Below are positions 1-10,502 of a stretch of DNA of 64,000 bases, piece by piece. The notes under the pieces are model-generated. The model was not told the DNA's origin. It ran no database searches and worked only from the letters and a program-made list of their open reading frames with translations. Source of the DNA: Harmonia axyridis (taxonomy: Eukaryota > Arthropoda > Insecta > Coleoptera > Coccinellidae); assembly GCF_914767665.1 (NCBI RefSeq), contig NC_059504.1:10294501-10358500 (forward strand). The letters run 5' to 3'. A program made the position numbers and the translations under genes. Positions within the stretch are counted from its first letter, which is position 1, and each line of letters begins with the position of its first letter.

Positions 1-273
1 TTATGGAATCTTTAGCTCTTGGGCATGATTTTATCGATATTTTCGACAATTGGCCTTCCAGTATATTATGCATCCTTGACATCGAAATTACCGGAACGGA
101 ATAGACGAAACAAAAATTGCGCGTGATTGGCTGTCACTCTATTCAGGATCATAAACACTATTCACATTTTCAACCACTTGGCTTGCATTTTCGCCTTTAT
201 CGGCGAAAAACTGTAAAATATATCGTATTTTCTCTTTGCTAGTGTCCATCTTTGATACGCGCTCAAACTAAAC
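1..273 (-). pseudogene. Mariner transposase N-terminus, relic
   Basis: On the minus strand a start codon at 249 opens a frame beginning MDTSKEKIRYILQFF, the style of a mariner helix-turn-helix N-terminus. It then reads GENASQVVENVNSVY, meets an in-frame stop, shifts frame and continues with FRSGNFDVKDA and GRPIVENIDKI, typical of the linker between the two N-terminal DNA-binding helices. The rest runs off the window start. The GRPIVEN stretch also occurs in the relic at 14.2-14.7 kb, so both belong to one family. Stops and frameshifts show it is dead. The subfamily (mellifera- or cecropia-like) is inferred from remembered family style only. Confidence 0.7.
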
Positions 274-504
274 AGAGTCAACTAATGACAAAACTGTCAG
301 AAGAGTTTTTGTAGTACGAAATCCCATATTTCTAACGCCTTCTAGTGGAACCCGATCGGACTTATTTAACGCAAAATAAAGAAATGATTTTTTTTTACTA
401 AAACTGAATAATTATTATAACGAAGCCATATTCGCATTTCATCAATAAAACTTTGAATTTCTTGAGATCCATCTGCTTAAAACTTAAACGAATTCAATAC
501 ACAC

Positions 505-830
505 TTACTCATCTCCCAATCTAAATCCTAGAACGAACGTCATATAGGCGTTGAAATATTTCTTATTCATTTCGCCATCACCTACTCTGTTCTGGGATTT
601 TTTTCGAGTTAATAGAGGGATATCCTGACGCCGGGTGGACGAAAGCGTGAAGTCGTTGAAAATAGCGCGAACGTGCTCGGGATGCAGAGCGCATATCGTA
701 GCCTTCACTGCGTCCTGATTCTTAAACTAAGATTCATTTGTGCCCGTCAGGATATCAAGGATAACCATGACAAGTCGCGTGTCATGTCGCTCCAAAGATT
801 TTGTCCTGAATTGCAGAACGGAGGCAAACT
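505..830 (-). other. Unrecognised open frame with one stop
   Basis: A minus-strand frame runs about 108 codons with one internal stop near 730. The upstream part reads ERHDTRLVMVILDILTG and the downstream part reads AVKATICALHPEHVRAIF then QDIPLLTRKKSQNRVGDG. Composition is more balanced (charged residues, few poly-K or poly-I runs) than the chance frames nearby, so it may be an old transposon or a host exon. The LTG ending resembles the tail of some retrotransposon polymerases, but no motif settles it. No function is assigned. Confidence 0.25.
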
Positions 831-925
831 TCAAGAGGTTGTATATTTTTATGGAAATCTAAAAATGCCTCAAATAAGCATTGTACAGGGTGGTTCAAAT
901 TCGAATAAAATGGAACGAAGTATAT

Positions 926-1245
926 AGGCGTACAACTTCACTTCCACCGTTTTTTTCCGAAATTTGAGGCTTTATTGTGAAAATCTGGTTTATAATTCAA
1001 AATATTGTCCATTGCTGACCACTACTTTCTACCATCTTTCGGGCAGCTTTCGAATCCCGCGATGAAAAAACTGGTCTTCTTTTGAAGCGATCCACGAATC
1101 AATCCAATTTTTGTACTCCTTCATAATATCAGAAGTGCTGGTCAGCCAGACCCTGTGTCATTGATGGAAACAAGTGATAGTCCGATGGAGCAACGTCTGG
1201 AGAATACGGCGGGTAGGGTAGGACTTTCAACGTTTCCAAGTGAGT
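926..1245 (-). pseudogene. Mauritiana-type mariner, 3' end fragment
   Basis: The plus strand begins with a terminal repeat, TATAGGCGTACAACTT, followed by CCGAAATTTGAGGC. The same end is seen inverted at 6.1, 35.25 and 35.56 kb. Read on the minus strand, the interior gives decayed versions of the mariner C-terminus: a broken PPYSPDVAPSDYHLF region (the third catalytic aspartate lies here), then WIASKEDQFFHRGI and LPERW before the terminal repeat. Frameshifts break it and everything 5' of about 1245 is missing. It is the 3' quarter of a Mos1-like element. Confidence 0.75.
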
Positions 1246-2565
1246 CTTACATATCATATTATATCTTACAGCTTCAGCAATCTATTGAAAAAGGTTGGAA
1301 GCAAAGTTGTACACCTAATAATTTCCACAATTATTTGTTCAATGTTTCGCAACAATGTAGCTTCGTCAGGTTCCACCAAAGAGTCGAATGAAAATCATTT
1401 TTGATGCCACAATTTCAATCCTATAATTTTCATCAGAAAAATTCAATAAGAATATTGAAAGCCTGCCGTGAAATCATTATTCACGGTTATGCTGGAAAAA
1501 CATCGGATTTCTTCAACATTTGAGTTTTCATAGAAACTTATGTTTGTTCTTATGGAAACCCACTACTTCGACTCAATGTTATTTATCAAAAACTTGTGGG
1601 GAACTGTTTGTTTTCAGATTCTATGGAAAATTTCATTTGAATAATGTTTTTTGTTCCAAAGCAATGGCTTCACGAATCTAGAAGTTATTATGGTTTGATG
1701 AAAATTCTCCAAACACCTCACATTTTTTGTTTTTTTTTTGTGACCTCCAATTTTATAAGTCTTGTCAAAAAAAAGGTCAAGAGAATCCTGAATATCATCA
1801 GTATTTTCAATTAATTAATTAACAATAAGCCTATAGAATCGTCTATTATGAAAACTTAAATAATCACGAATAGCATCATAATTGATTCAATTACAAATCC
1901 TTGATTGATGAATCACTCTTGCAAAACATCATAAATATTTTCTCGCATCTCAATGAATATATCAATAAATAATCTGAATGGACTTGATTGAACAAAATTA
2001 AATGAATGCTCCAAAATCAATCAAATTCGTCATTAAGATAAAAAATATATAAATCCTAACGAAATATCATCAATTCAATCCACAACAACGAATATAATTA
2101 TATCGAGTTTATTCATGTATATTAGTGAAATTTCTGAAATATCAAACGACTTATAACTTGTAATATTCTACCGCCATATAAGGATATGATATAGAACGTG
2201 ACGAGGTTATCTAATATAAACTTGTATTGACCCCATTTATGGCAAGACTATCTAACAATGATCCATATTTGATTATGTTTAATTTTTAGGACACATCCTA
2301 ATCAACCCAATGAATTATGTAAGCTCATCGATTATGATAGAAAGAATGACAGTGACAGGGCTCAGTCGTTACCTAACAACAAATTTCAATATGAACGACA
2401 CCTAACAAAAAAAATTCAAGAATCTTTCCACTTAAAAGTACCATCAGAATTCCTCTTCTAAATAAACTAACTGACAACAATGACATCATTATAAATCATA
2501 TCTTCGTTCTGTAACCTGCGATGATGCATATGCAATGAACGTGCGCTCAAAAACTCCTATTACCA
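1246..2565. other. No gene seen; AT-rich spacer
   Basis: AT-rich sequence with homopolymer runs and many short stops in all frames. No recognisable transposon end, coding motif or RNA gene was found. Confidence 0.5.
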
Positions 2566-2569
2566 TTAA

Positions 2570-3095
2570 TTATTTTTCTCGAATTTTACATTTTATTTGT
2601 TCAAATATTCAAGAGACATTACATTATGTTTCAGAGCAGAGGATGGTAACGTGAGAAAGTTATACGTCACTTGATATTCAAACTACTTGACTTGATTGGT
2701 TTGACTTGAACTTGAGTTCAAGTAGTAGTTTTTCAATGTCAAGTCAAGTATTTATCTATCAAGTACTCAACTTGACAGTCGACATTGAAAAACTGCTACT
2801 TGACTTGAATTCAAGTCCAAGTCAAACCCAAGTCAAGTATTCTAAAATATTTGAACAAAGAAATGAAATACAAAATTCGAGAATAATACTGAATGGTGAT
2901 TGGGATTCACGGTTATACTTGATATTCAAGCTACTTGACTTGGGTTTGACTTGAAATCAACTCAAGTTCAAGTCAAGTAGAAGTTTTTCAATGTCAAGTA
3001 AAGTATTTATTTATCAAGTACTTGACTTGGCATTGAAAAACTACTACATGACTTGAACTTGAGTTGATTTCAAGTCAAGCCGAAGTCAAGTAAAG
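2570..3095. repeat. Two tandem fold-back units of CAAGT-rich repeats
   Basis: The segment is packed with CAAGT and its complement ACTTG. It forms two imperfect palindromes. In the first, 2572-2615 (TCTCGAATTTTACATTTTAT region) is the inverse of about 2847-2890, and the arms converge on TATTTATCTATCAAGTA near 2755. The second spans about 2906-3095, starts with GGGATTCACGG and is centred on TATTTATTTATCAAGTA near 3010. The GGGATTCACGG end and the CAAGT-rich subterminal sequence match the ends of the hAT elements at 46.6 and 53.1 kb. The units are therefore probably terminal fold-back derivatives of that hAT family with no coding part. An open frame across 2706-2954 is only the repeat read through. 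Confidence 0.7.
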
Positions 3096-3199
3096 AGTTG
3101 AGTCTGGACTGATGTAGGTTAAATGATGAATATTGTGGTTTGAAAAATGAATAAATAAAAGAGTTTCGTCTATTGATAAAATACTATTTCTTAATGTGC

Positions 3200-3955
3200 A
3201 AGCAAAGTGTTGATCAGACTCTGCTCCATCGACAACAACAGTTTAATTTAAAGATGACTGACTTCAACCCTGATCAAAATCAAAAACATATCGTTCATTC
3301 CGAACAGCTTTTTTAAGTGAAATGAACAGGATTTTTTGCGTCTAAAAGAGATAGTGGATGAACTTGGATTCACCACTACATCCTGTGTCAAAAAGAGCAC
3401 CAGCTGAGTAGGTGGAAGCAGTCCAAAGCGACCAAAATCTAAGACATCAGCTGTCAAGGTTAGAGCATCTGTGTTTCGGAATGTGCATGGTATACTGTTC
3501 ATTGACTATCTTGACAAAGGTAAAAATCTCAACACTTAATATAATATGACGTTAGTGGATCGATTGAGTGCAGAAATCATTGAAGAAAGTCCTCAACTGC
3601 AAAAGAAAAAAAAGGCTCTGTCACCAAGATAAATGCTTCTTATTACAAATCAATAAAAACCATGGTCAAAATGATCGAATTGCACTTCTAACTGCTTGAC
3701 CAGCCAGCTTACATTCCAGAGCTGACCCCAAGTGCTTACTGACTTTTTGCAGACCTCAAAAGGATGCCCCAGGTAAAAAAAAATTTGCAATCCATGAAGG
3801 AAATGATTGCCAAGGTGGCCTAGTTCGGAAGCAAAGACAAATTTTTCTACAGAAACCGTATTGAAAAGTAGTGTAGCATTGCATGTATTATCACTCTTGA
3901 ATGTGACCGTGTTGACAAATAAAGAAAACCTGTATTTTTAATGGTTAGATCTGAG
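3200..3955 (+). pseudogene. Irritans-type mariner transposase relic
   Basis: Pieces of a mariner transposase follow in order across several frames: DQNQKHIVHSEQLF near 3260, ETWIHHYI near 3360 (first catalytic region), HGILFIDYLDKGKNLNT near 3490, VDRLSAEIIEESPQLQKKKK near 3555-3615, a region near 3625 where the second catalytic motif has decayed, and ELTPSAY then FADLKRM near 3720-3765 (third catalytic aspartate lost), followed by KDKFFYRNRIEK. The order and spacing match the C-terminal two thirds of an irritans-group transposase. At least four frame changes and several stops make it non-functional. The N-terminus and both terminal repeats were not found. Confidence 0.72.
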
Positions 3956-4825
3956 ACTTATTTAGTGAATTGATATAAAAAAAGAATTTTTTTGATTATT
4001 ATCTGCATTAACCAGGAGATGTTCTAGCAGAAAACTCCTCATGCTAGCTATTAAAGAAACATGGTGATGTCAATGAGACGATCTCAACAAATTGACGTGT
4101 TGCGAACTGAAAATGCTCAACTGAAAAGTGTATTTCCTCATAAGTCTGATTTTTTCACCGTCTTAATAGGATGTTCAAAAGAAGTGAATGTAAGTAGACG
4201 AGTTACGCTCCAACAATTCCCACAGTGCAATTCAATTTTTCATAAATATCTAAGGAGGTTCGTACGCTGTTCAAGTATTCCGAATGCGAGTACAGAATTC
4301 GAAAATCCGCAACGTCAAAAAGCTCAGTTAACTTGGCGATACGAACATCATAAGGATGCAAGAACACACCGCTATACATATAATGCAAGGCCAGTCTTGA
4401 ATATTTAGGTTATGATATCTATGGCACAGTAGGATATAAGGATTTCTGCGACATATTCCTGCTGGGACGTGACAATTTATTTTTTATCCGAAAGCGCTAT
4501 GTGTTACTCTTGTCCCGAATTCTTTATCATTTCATTACTAGACCTATGTTTGTTGATAAAAGTTTCAGTGCCTTGCCAGATGGTTTTTCGTCCTAATAGG
4601 CTTTCAGACAGATTCGGCTTAACTAAACATAGAAAATTCCATTGCCATTTGTTGTAATCTAAACTAACACGTATACAAATGGTTCTTGATCTCAATCTGG
4701 AACTTCTATTCGATATTTGAAAATATTTTTCTCATGGAAAGTTGGGAAAAATTGTTTTCTTCAGGTTTATTGAAATGAAAGTTTTTTATTTGTATCAGAA
4801 TTTTCAGCCTAATTGTTTTGACGAC
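3956..4825. other. No assigned gene; one 115-codon frame
   Basis: The plus-strand frame 4061-4408 (MVMSMRRSQQIDVLRTENAQ...) has no recognised domain and overlaps a minus-strand frame at 4203-4388. Neither shows a family motif and both may be chance. The rest is AT-rich without features. Confidence 0.35.
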
Positions 4826-4828
4826 GAT

Positions 4829-5137
4829 CTAACGGTAGATCTAACTAACTGCTAGATCTAGCTAATCATTATATCTACGTAACCTAATCTAACATAACTG
4901 CCAGATCTAAACAAACGGTTTTTAGATCTATTAAATCAATAGATCAATAGAGCAAATAGATCAATAGAGCTGATACCTAAATTTCCAATAAAATTTGCAT
5001 ATTTCATTCCCATTTTATTTACAATGAATGACTCCACTCGATATATATCGTGAATTGTCACATATAGATATTTTTGATTTTATCTGATTTTGATCTAACT
5101 GCTCTGTTGATCTATCAGCTAGGTAGATCAGCTGGTT
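4829..5137. repeat. AGATCTA-rich low-complexity cluster
   Basis: The heptamer AGATCTA and close variants (TAGATCAA, TTGATCTA) recur about a dozen times in two clusters, 4829-4976 and 5083-5137, in both orientations. The clusters are separated by ordinary AT-rich DNA. No unit length is constant, so this is a degenerate palindrome-rich cluster, not a simple satellite. It ends just before the terminal repeat that begins at 5148. Confidence 0.5.
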
Positions 5138-5147
5138 TAGTGGTATA

Positions 5148-6141
5148 GGGTTTTCCAATAAGAGGTTTCAGGACGCTATGTGTGCAGCTCCACTTTTGAA
5201 GGTATCATCTTTTGACATTCGACAAGTAAAAACTACGCTATCACTGAAAATTGGATGAAACACGCTTCAAGAATACTGAACGCTTCAAGAACATGCTAAA
5301 TTTCGCCTCTTGATATGTATTCTTCTTTTCTTCATTAAAGGCAATTTATATTATTTTTGAATTGTCAACTCATTGGAATGATTCAAAAACAAGGAAATTG
5401 GGTGCCGAGAGATGTGAACGGCTTTTGCTTGCTTGTGAACAGATGTTTGCAAAGAAAAGACGAAAGGGATTTCTGCATCTTATTGTGACTGTAGAAGAAA
5501 AATGGGTTCATTACGACAATCCCAAGCGCAGAAAAGCATGGGGATATCCCAGCCATGCTTCCACGTCGATAGCCAAACCGAATATTCACGGTTCCAAGGT
5601 CCTGCTCAGTATTTGGTGGGACCAACTTGGCGTAGTGTATTATTAGTTGTTAAAACCGACTGAAACAATCACAGGCGATCGTTATCGAACGCAATCAATG
5701 CATTTAAGCCGAGCATTGAAAGACAAATGACCGCAAAACAACGAGAAACATAATAAAGTGATTTTACAGCATGACAATGCTCAACCCCACGTTGCGAAAG
5801 TGGTAAAGACATACTTGGAAACTTTGAAATGGGAAGTCCTACTCCACCCGCCATATTCTCCAGACGTTGCTCCCTCGGACTATCACTTGTTTCGATCAAT
5901 GGCAAACGACCTGACTGACCAGCAAAAGATGACGGTTCAAAAGATGACCAACTTTTCCAACGCAGGATTCGTACGCTGCCCGTAAAAAAAGAGGAAGTAG
6001 GTGCCAGCGATAAACATTACTTTGAATCATAAATGAACAACCAGTTTTTTACAATAAAGACTCTAATTTCGGGAAAAAACGGCAGAAGCAAAGTTGGACG
6101 ACCATGTATATCAAAATGAAACTCTTTATTGGAAAACCCTT
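5148..6141 (+). mobile_element. Terminal-inverted-repeat shell holding a mariner
   Basis: The left end GGGTTTTCCAATAAGAGGTT at 5148 is matched inverted at the right end, CTTTATTGGAAAACCC at 6124-6140, with TA at both outer borders. The left 200 bp resembles 9419-9530 (the TTTTGACATTCGACAAGTA region), which leads into a Tc1/mariner start codon. The shell is therefore the remains of a rosa-like or related Tc1/mariner element or its short derivative. The mariner at 5355-6112 lies inside it. Other single ends of this type occur at 8556 and 10055. Confidence 0.55.
5355..6112 (+). pseudogene. Mauritiana-type mariner, 5'-truncated
   Basis: Homology starts inside the transposase (GMIQKQGNWVP equivalent), passes RRKGFLHLIVTVEEKWVHYD (first catalytic position is E, not D), NPKRRKAWGYP and SIWWDQLGVVYY, and then hits a stop at 5644. 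After a second stop near 5728 it resumes with VILQHDNAQPHVAKVV (second catalytic D) and HPPYSPDVAPSDYHLF (third D). The C-terminus is garbled after SMANDLTDQ. The 3' terminal repeat (AATTTCGGG ... GCAAAGTTGGACGACC) ends near 6112. Both stops and the D-to-E change are also present in the copy at 34.5 kb, so they were inherited from a shared defective parent. The N-terminal DNA-binding half is missing. Confidence 0.85.
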
Positions 6142-6159
6142 TAGAAATAAACTTATGGT

Positions 6160-7455
6160 GAGATTAACAGACAATATTAAACCCATATGAACCCCAAATC
6201 GTTTGAACTATTATTATTTCTTCGAGATTTTCTAAATAACTTTCAAACAATTTCCAAATTTAAACAGATGTTGAAGCCATCGATGCATCATCTGTAACGT
6301 GTTACTCCCAGCTCTCCAAAGAACATAAATCCATTTTTTGCCGTCATGGATCGAATAACACGGCTGTGAAAATAACAAGGCATATACTCGTATTGCAGCA
6401 TTAATAAACGTGCATCATCTTCTAACATTATAAGTATGCTCAAAACGTTTACATCCCAATCAAATAATAATCATACAATGTTTATATTTCCTGGTGATCC
6501 TACCCGTTCTCTAAAATTCGCAAGTTTATCGAACTTTCTGTATAAGCATCCGTCTGATCTAAAAATAGTGTTGAACAAAGAGCTGAGAATATTCGGATCA
6601 CTTTCACTCTTACTCATTCCTATTTAAATATGTATGTCAATGTTAGTGCTGATTTTCATTGGAGCGCCAGAAATGTATTGAGCCGCAAAGTTTTGTCTTT
6701 GTTTTAGTTCAACTCTGGTTTCATTGGATGATTTAGCGATAAGGAATCATGATGCAGAGGCTCAATGAATTGTATCTTGTTACTGATTACTGATAGGATA
6801 GAATTAGGAAAATATTAAGAAAAAAGATGCAGTCTGTTTCGAAATTTTGTAATTTTCTGTCATGGTGCGATGAAAAGATGGTTATGGACGATTATGAAAA
6901 TGTATTCCAGCTTATTTTTGTGAATTGGCAAACAAATCAAAAAACCAACAGGCCATGTTCTCCTTCTATTCGAAAAATATTCCAAATCCAAAGACTTTTC
7001 AATAAAGAGCTAATTGTCAATTGAAAAAAAAAGCCTTCAAACTCCGAACGAGGAAATTGGTTATGGTGTTGATGATATCGGCCTAAAATCTAAAAAAAAT
7101 TGAAAAATAAACGGTTTTAGATCAAATTAAAACCTTGTAGTCAATCTGTTCAATTTCGAAATTGCACCTTGGTATTATAAATATTCTCACAAAATGAATG
7201 TTTCATTCGTGAGAATACATCTTCCGATTATTTATGCTACGTCTATTTTGGCAATAGCCCATCTCATCGACCTGATTACAATATAGATTCCTTCCTAGCT
7301 CTATTTCATAAATAGCCAATACATAAATCTCTCAAGACTAAAGATTCTTAGAAGATCGTCCATCTGAATATATTCTAATATTCATCTGAAGATAGTTTCT
7401 AAGAAAAGTTTGCCATTTGAAACATTCACGTAATTTGAATAATAAATAGATTCTA
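6160..7455. other. No gene seen; contains a short hairpin
   Basis: AT-rich DNA with short chance frames at 6436-6627 and 6827-7024, neither with a recognisable motif. A 34-nt near-perfect hairpin lies at 7183-7216 (ATTCTCAC ... GTGAGAAT). Confidence 0.45.
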
Positions 7456-8387
7456 AAGGGTGTTTTTTTTAGGCTATAAAACTTTAAATTGCAATAAAAC
7501 AACGATGGATTATTCGATTGACATGAATTTTATTTATCCGCAAGATAATCTTGTGGCATTACATTTTAAATATGATTTCTGGCATATGACCGCCACGACT
7601 GGCTCGAATGTAGTCCAATCTGGACGTCCAATTTTCGATGACTTTTTCCAACATTTGTGGCCGTATATCGGCAATAACAGGGCGAATGTTGTCTTCCAAA
7701 TGGTCAAGGGTTTGTGGCTTATCCGCATAGACCAATGACTTTAAATAGCCCCACAGAAAGTAGTCTAGTGGTGTTAAATCACAAGATCTAGGAGGCCAAT
7801 TCACAGGTCCAAAAAGTGAAATTAGGCGGTCACCAAACGTGTCTTTCAATAAATCGATTGTGGCACAAGCTGTGTGACATGTTGCGCCGTCTTGTTGGAA
7901 CCACAGCTCCTGAACATCATGGTTGTTCAATTCAGGAATGAAAAAGTTAGTAATCATGGCTCTATACCGATCACCATTGACTGTAACGTTCTGGCCATCA
8001 TCAAAGAAGTACGGACCAATGATTCCACCAGCCCATAAAGCGCACCAAACAGTCAGTTTTTCTGGATGTAACGGTGTTTCGACATACACTTGAGGATTAG
8101 CTTCACTCCAAATGCGGCAGTTTTGTTTGTTGACGTAGCCATTCAACCAGAAGTGCGCTTCATCGCTAAAAAAATAAAATGGACGTAGTCCGCGATACAT
8201 ATTCCGCACAGAACCATTATTTTCGAACTAAAATTGCACTATTTGCAAGCGTTGTTCAGGCGTGAGTCTATTCATGATGAATTTCCAAACCAAACTGAAA
8301 ATAAATCACTTGACAGCTGTTAAATCGGTAGCCATCTTGAACAGTAATGCCAACTTTAAGTTAAATACCTCGAAAAAAAACACCCGT
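7456..8387 (-). mobile_element. Rosa-type (about DD41D) element, copy A, 932 bp
   Basis: The borders are AAGGGTGTTTTTTTTAGG at 7456 and its inverse ending CACCCGT at 8387, each followed by TA, the Tc1/mariner target duplication. The transposase is on the minus strand. Compared with a usual transposase of about 340 residues this element is internally deleted: the N-terminal helix region (RLTPEQRLQIVQF) is joined directly to the first catalytic block (FSDEAHFW). About 100 residues between them, carrying the second DNA-binding part and the linker, are missing. The same join occurs in the copies at 55.2 and 63.5 kb. Confidence 0.85.
7559..8275 (-). pseudogene. Rosa-type transposase, deleted, one stop
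   Basis: From the start codon at 8275 the frame runs 238 codons with a single stop at codon 16 (TAG, 8230-8228). Downstream it is open for 216 residues. The catalytic triad is visible: FSDEAHFWLNGYVN (first D), WFQQDGATCHT (second D) and DLTPLDYFLWGY (third D). Counting residues between the second and third gives 41, hence the DD41D call. PYFFDDGQ lacks two residues present in the copy at 63.9 kb (PYFFKNDDGQ). The C-terminus ends GGHMPEIIFKM. The catalytic half looks intact, but the missing DNA-binding region and the stop argue against a working transposase. Confidence 0.85.
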
Positions 8388-9180
8388 TATGTCTATGAGT
8401 CCATTCATTACAAAAATGTCCACCTATACGTTAACCTAATCCAGGAAATGATTCAGGGTATAATTGAAATATTTAGCGTATGGAAGAAACTATAATGTTC
8501 AATGTTTTCTATCCCGTCACGCCTAGGCCTCTATAAGACCTCTCTGAAGTTTATAAAGGGTTTTCCATAAGGGATTTCATTTGGAAATTTTAAAAAAACG
8601 AAAGAATCAATCGATATTTATGTCATTGTAAAAATTTCTTGCCAGCTTGGGGCTCGAACTCCCAACATTCCCAAAGTGATTACTCAAATTCAACATAAAA
8701 TGAAACATACGATGGTTCATTCGATTCTCAAAGGATACAACTAGCAAATTTCAACAAGCATCAAATTCCTGGATGCCACACGTTTTCAATGGGAAATAAA
8801 ACACCCAAAACTGAGGCGGTAAGATGAAGCCTTCGAAGATCAATCTCCAAAATAATGAAGTCAAGAAGTTGAGAATTCGATCATATTGCAGGTATAATAT
8901 TCAATCCCAGGTAACATTCATCTTACTCGAAACTGCTAAATTGATGAATTTCCCTGCAAGTTCCCTACTCTGTTACCAACATGAAAAAACGTATTGCTCG
9001 CATGGAAAGCAATTATTATTACACAACCAACGCCTTGAAGAAGATCAAATTTAGTCAGAGGCGGCAGGTATACTTCATAATTCATAATTTCACGAAGCTA
9101 TCAAAGTAATTATAAGAAGTATCACATTAGCAGGCTGGGTCTAGACCCACACCGCTAGAAGTGGTTCGAAGTTAACTCAA
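8388..9180. other. No gene seen; one solo terminal repeat
   Basis: A lone AAAGGGTTTTCCATAAGG at about 8556 matches the end of the shell at 5148. A chance frame lies at 8824-9054. Nothing else was recognised. Confidence 0.4.
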
Positions 9181-9189
9181 TTAAATGTT

Positions 9190-9375
9190 CTCCTATACCT
9201 TTATTCTACGATATACATTTACATATAGATAACAGAGGTATTGGTTATCATCGGCTGGAGCTTTGGTCGTGAGGAATACTACTTTATCGACGTCGGTTTG
9301 CATCAATCCATAGACTAATTTCAGTAGATCATAGAGCTGACATTCCAACGAACTGTCATTAACCGAGTGTCAAAA
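9190..9375 (-). other. Unrecognised open frame
   Basis: A minus-strand frame of about 60 codons reads SLECQLYDLLKLVYGLMQ and then VDKVVFLTTKAPADDNQYLC. It has no start codon at its upstream end, where a stop precedes it. The residue mix looks more protein-like than neighbouring chance frames, so a host exon or an old transposon piece is possible. No family is recognised and no splice sites were identified with confidence. Confidence 0.2.
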
Positions 9376-9418
9376 ATTATAAGTCAGTTTTGGATCAGTT
9401 GTAATATGAACATTATTT

Positions 9419-9790
9419 TGAGCCTTTAAAAGAGGTTTCATTTTGAATAGCACACTATCTTGGCAATTGTTACTTTTGAAGCTGTCATATTTGACATTTG
9501 ACAAGTAGAAATTACGACATCACCAAAATGGAACGATGTAAGCTCCAACAACGCATTAAAATTGTTAAAATTCCCTATGAAAATGGTGGAAATTTTGTAG
9601 TCATAGTTCCCAAAACTAAAGCACAGTCACCATAAGCAAAAATTTCACACTTGTTAGGCTGCTAAATTGTTCTACAGTTGTTGCAAAATCCGGAAAACCA
9701 TTAATTCATTTTCTCATCAAAACAAATAAGGACGATCCATATGAACCATATATGATCCATATTGACAGTGATGGTTACAAAGTAAGCGCC
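9419..9790 (+). pseudogene. Tc1/mariner N-terminal relic
   Basis: Sequence close to the left end of the 5148 shell (AAGAGGTTTCATTTTG ... GACATTTGACAAGTAGAAA) leads to a start codon at 9529 and MERCKLQQRIKIVK, then YENGGNFVVIV. This is the layout of the first helix-turn-helix in rosa-like transposases (compare RLTPEQRLQIVQF in the 7.5-kb copy). It stops after about 36 codons. Only the 5' leader and DNA-binding start remain. Confidence 0.5.
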
Positions 9791-10500
9791 TTTTCACAAT
9801 TTGTCTGAATCAAGTCAATCATCGGTAATTATAATAAGGTCAGGTTCACCATACAGATAGTAGATGCAATTCACACTGAATCGTAGATAACAATTTATTA
9901 TTATTAGTTAGAGAATCGAGTCGAGGCGATAATTTTATTTCGATTTCTAGGAAGTGTTTGTTGCTTCGTGTGCATTCTCAATAATTTGTAAAAAAAATAT
10001 AAATATATATTATGAAATATAGGGTCATACCGATCTTTCATCCATTTGTAAAGGGTTTTTCAATAAGAATGATACAATTCCCAATGGTTTTAATGGCAAC
10101 ACTGTGTATAAATTTTTGGCATTTTGTCAATATATCTTTTATATTTCAGGTTCTGTCGTAGTGATATAGTTCGAATTCACATGAAATAAAACAATTATTT
10201 TGTAATAAAATCATTGAGTTTTTAAAGGACTATCCACGATGCTAGTCGAACTTTAGAGGGCGAATCAATTTGACAGAAAATAGAGACTTCAAATAAGCTG
10301 TTTACCTTGACCCCCTAGATCAGCTGATTAGAACATGAACTAGAACATGATTCGTTATACACTTTGGATTTTGAAATAAGGGTACTCTAAAATGAAATGC
10401 TCAAAGAAAGTATCAACCATTTTATCATAACCAAGCCAGGCTATTGTTCTTACATTTTCAATCACGTTGAATTTCTTGAGGTATTGAGATCGAATTAGCA
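9791..10500. other. No gene seen; terminal-repeat fragment at 10055
   Basis: AAAGGGTTTTTCAATAAG at about 10055, followed by GGTTTTAATGGCAACACTGT, matches the 5' leader of the relic at 30965-31200. It is probably a decayed end of the same Tc1/mariner group. The rest is featureless. Confidence 0.4.
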
Positions 10501-10502
10501 TA

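Noticed and set aside
2706..2954. Serine-rich frame MNLSSSSSFSM
   Set aside because: It is the CAAGT repeat translated, not a gene.
4203..4408. Opposing frames at 4.1-4.4 kb as a conserved gene
   Set aside because: Neither strand shows a known motif and the two overlap almost fully.
8640..8680. Possible tRNA T-arm (TGGGG CTCGAAC TCCCA)
   Set aside because: The 5-bp stem pairs, but the loop starts with C instead of T and no acceptor, D or anticodon arm is found upstream; treated as chance.
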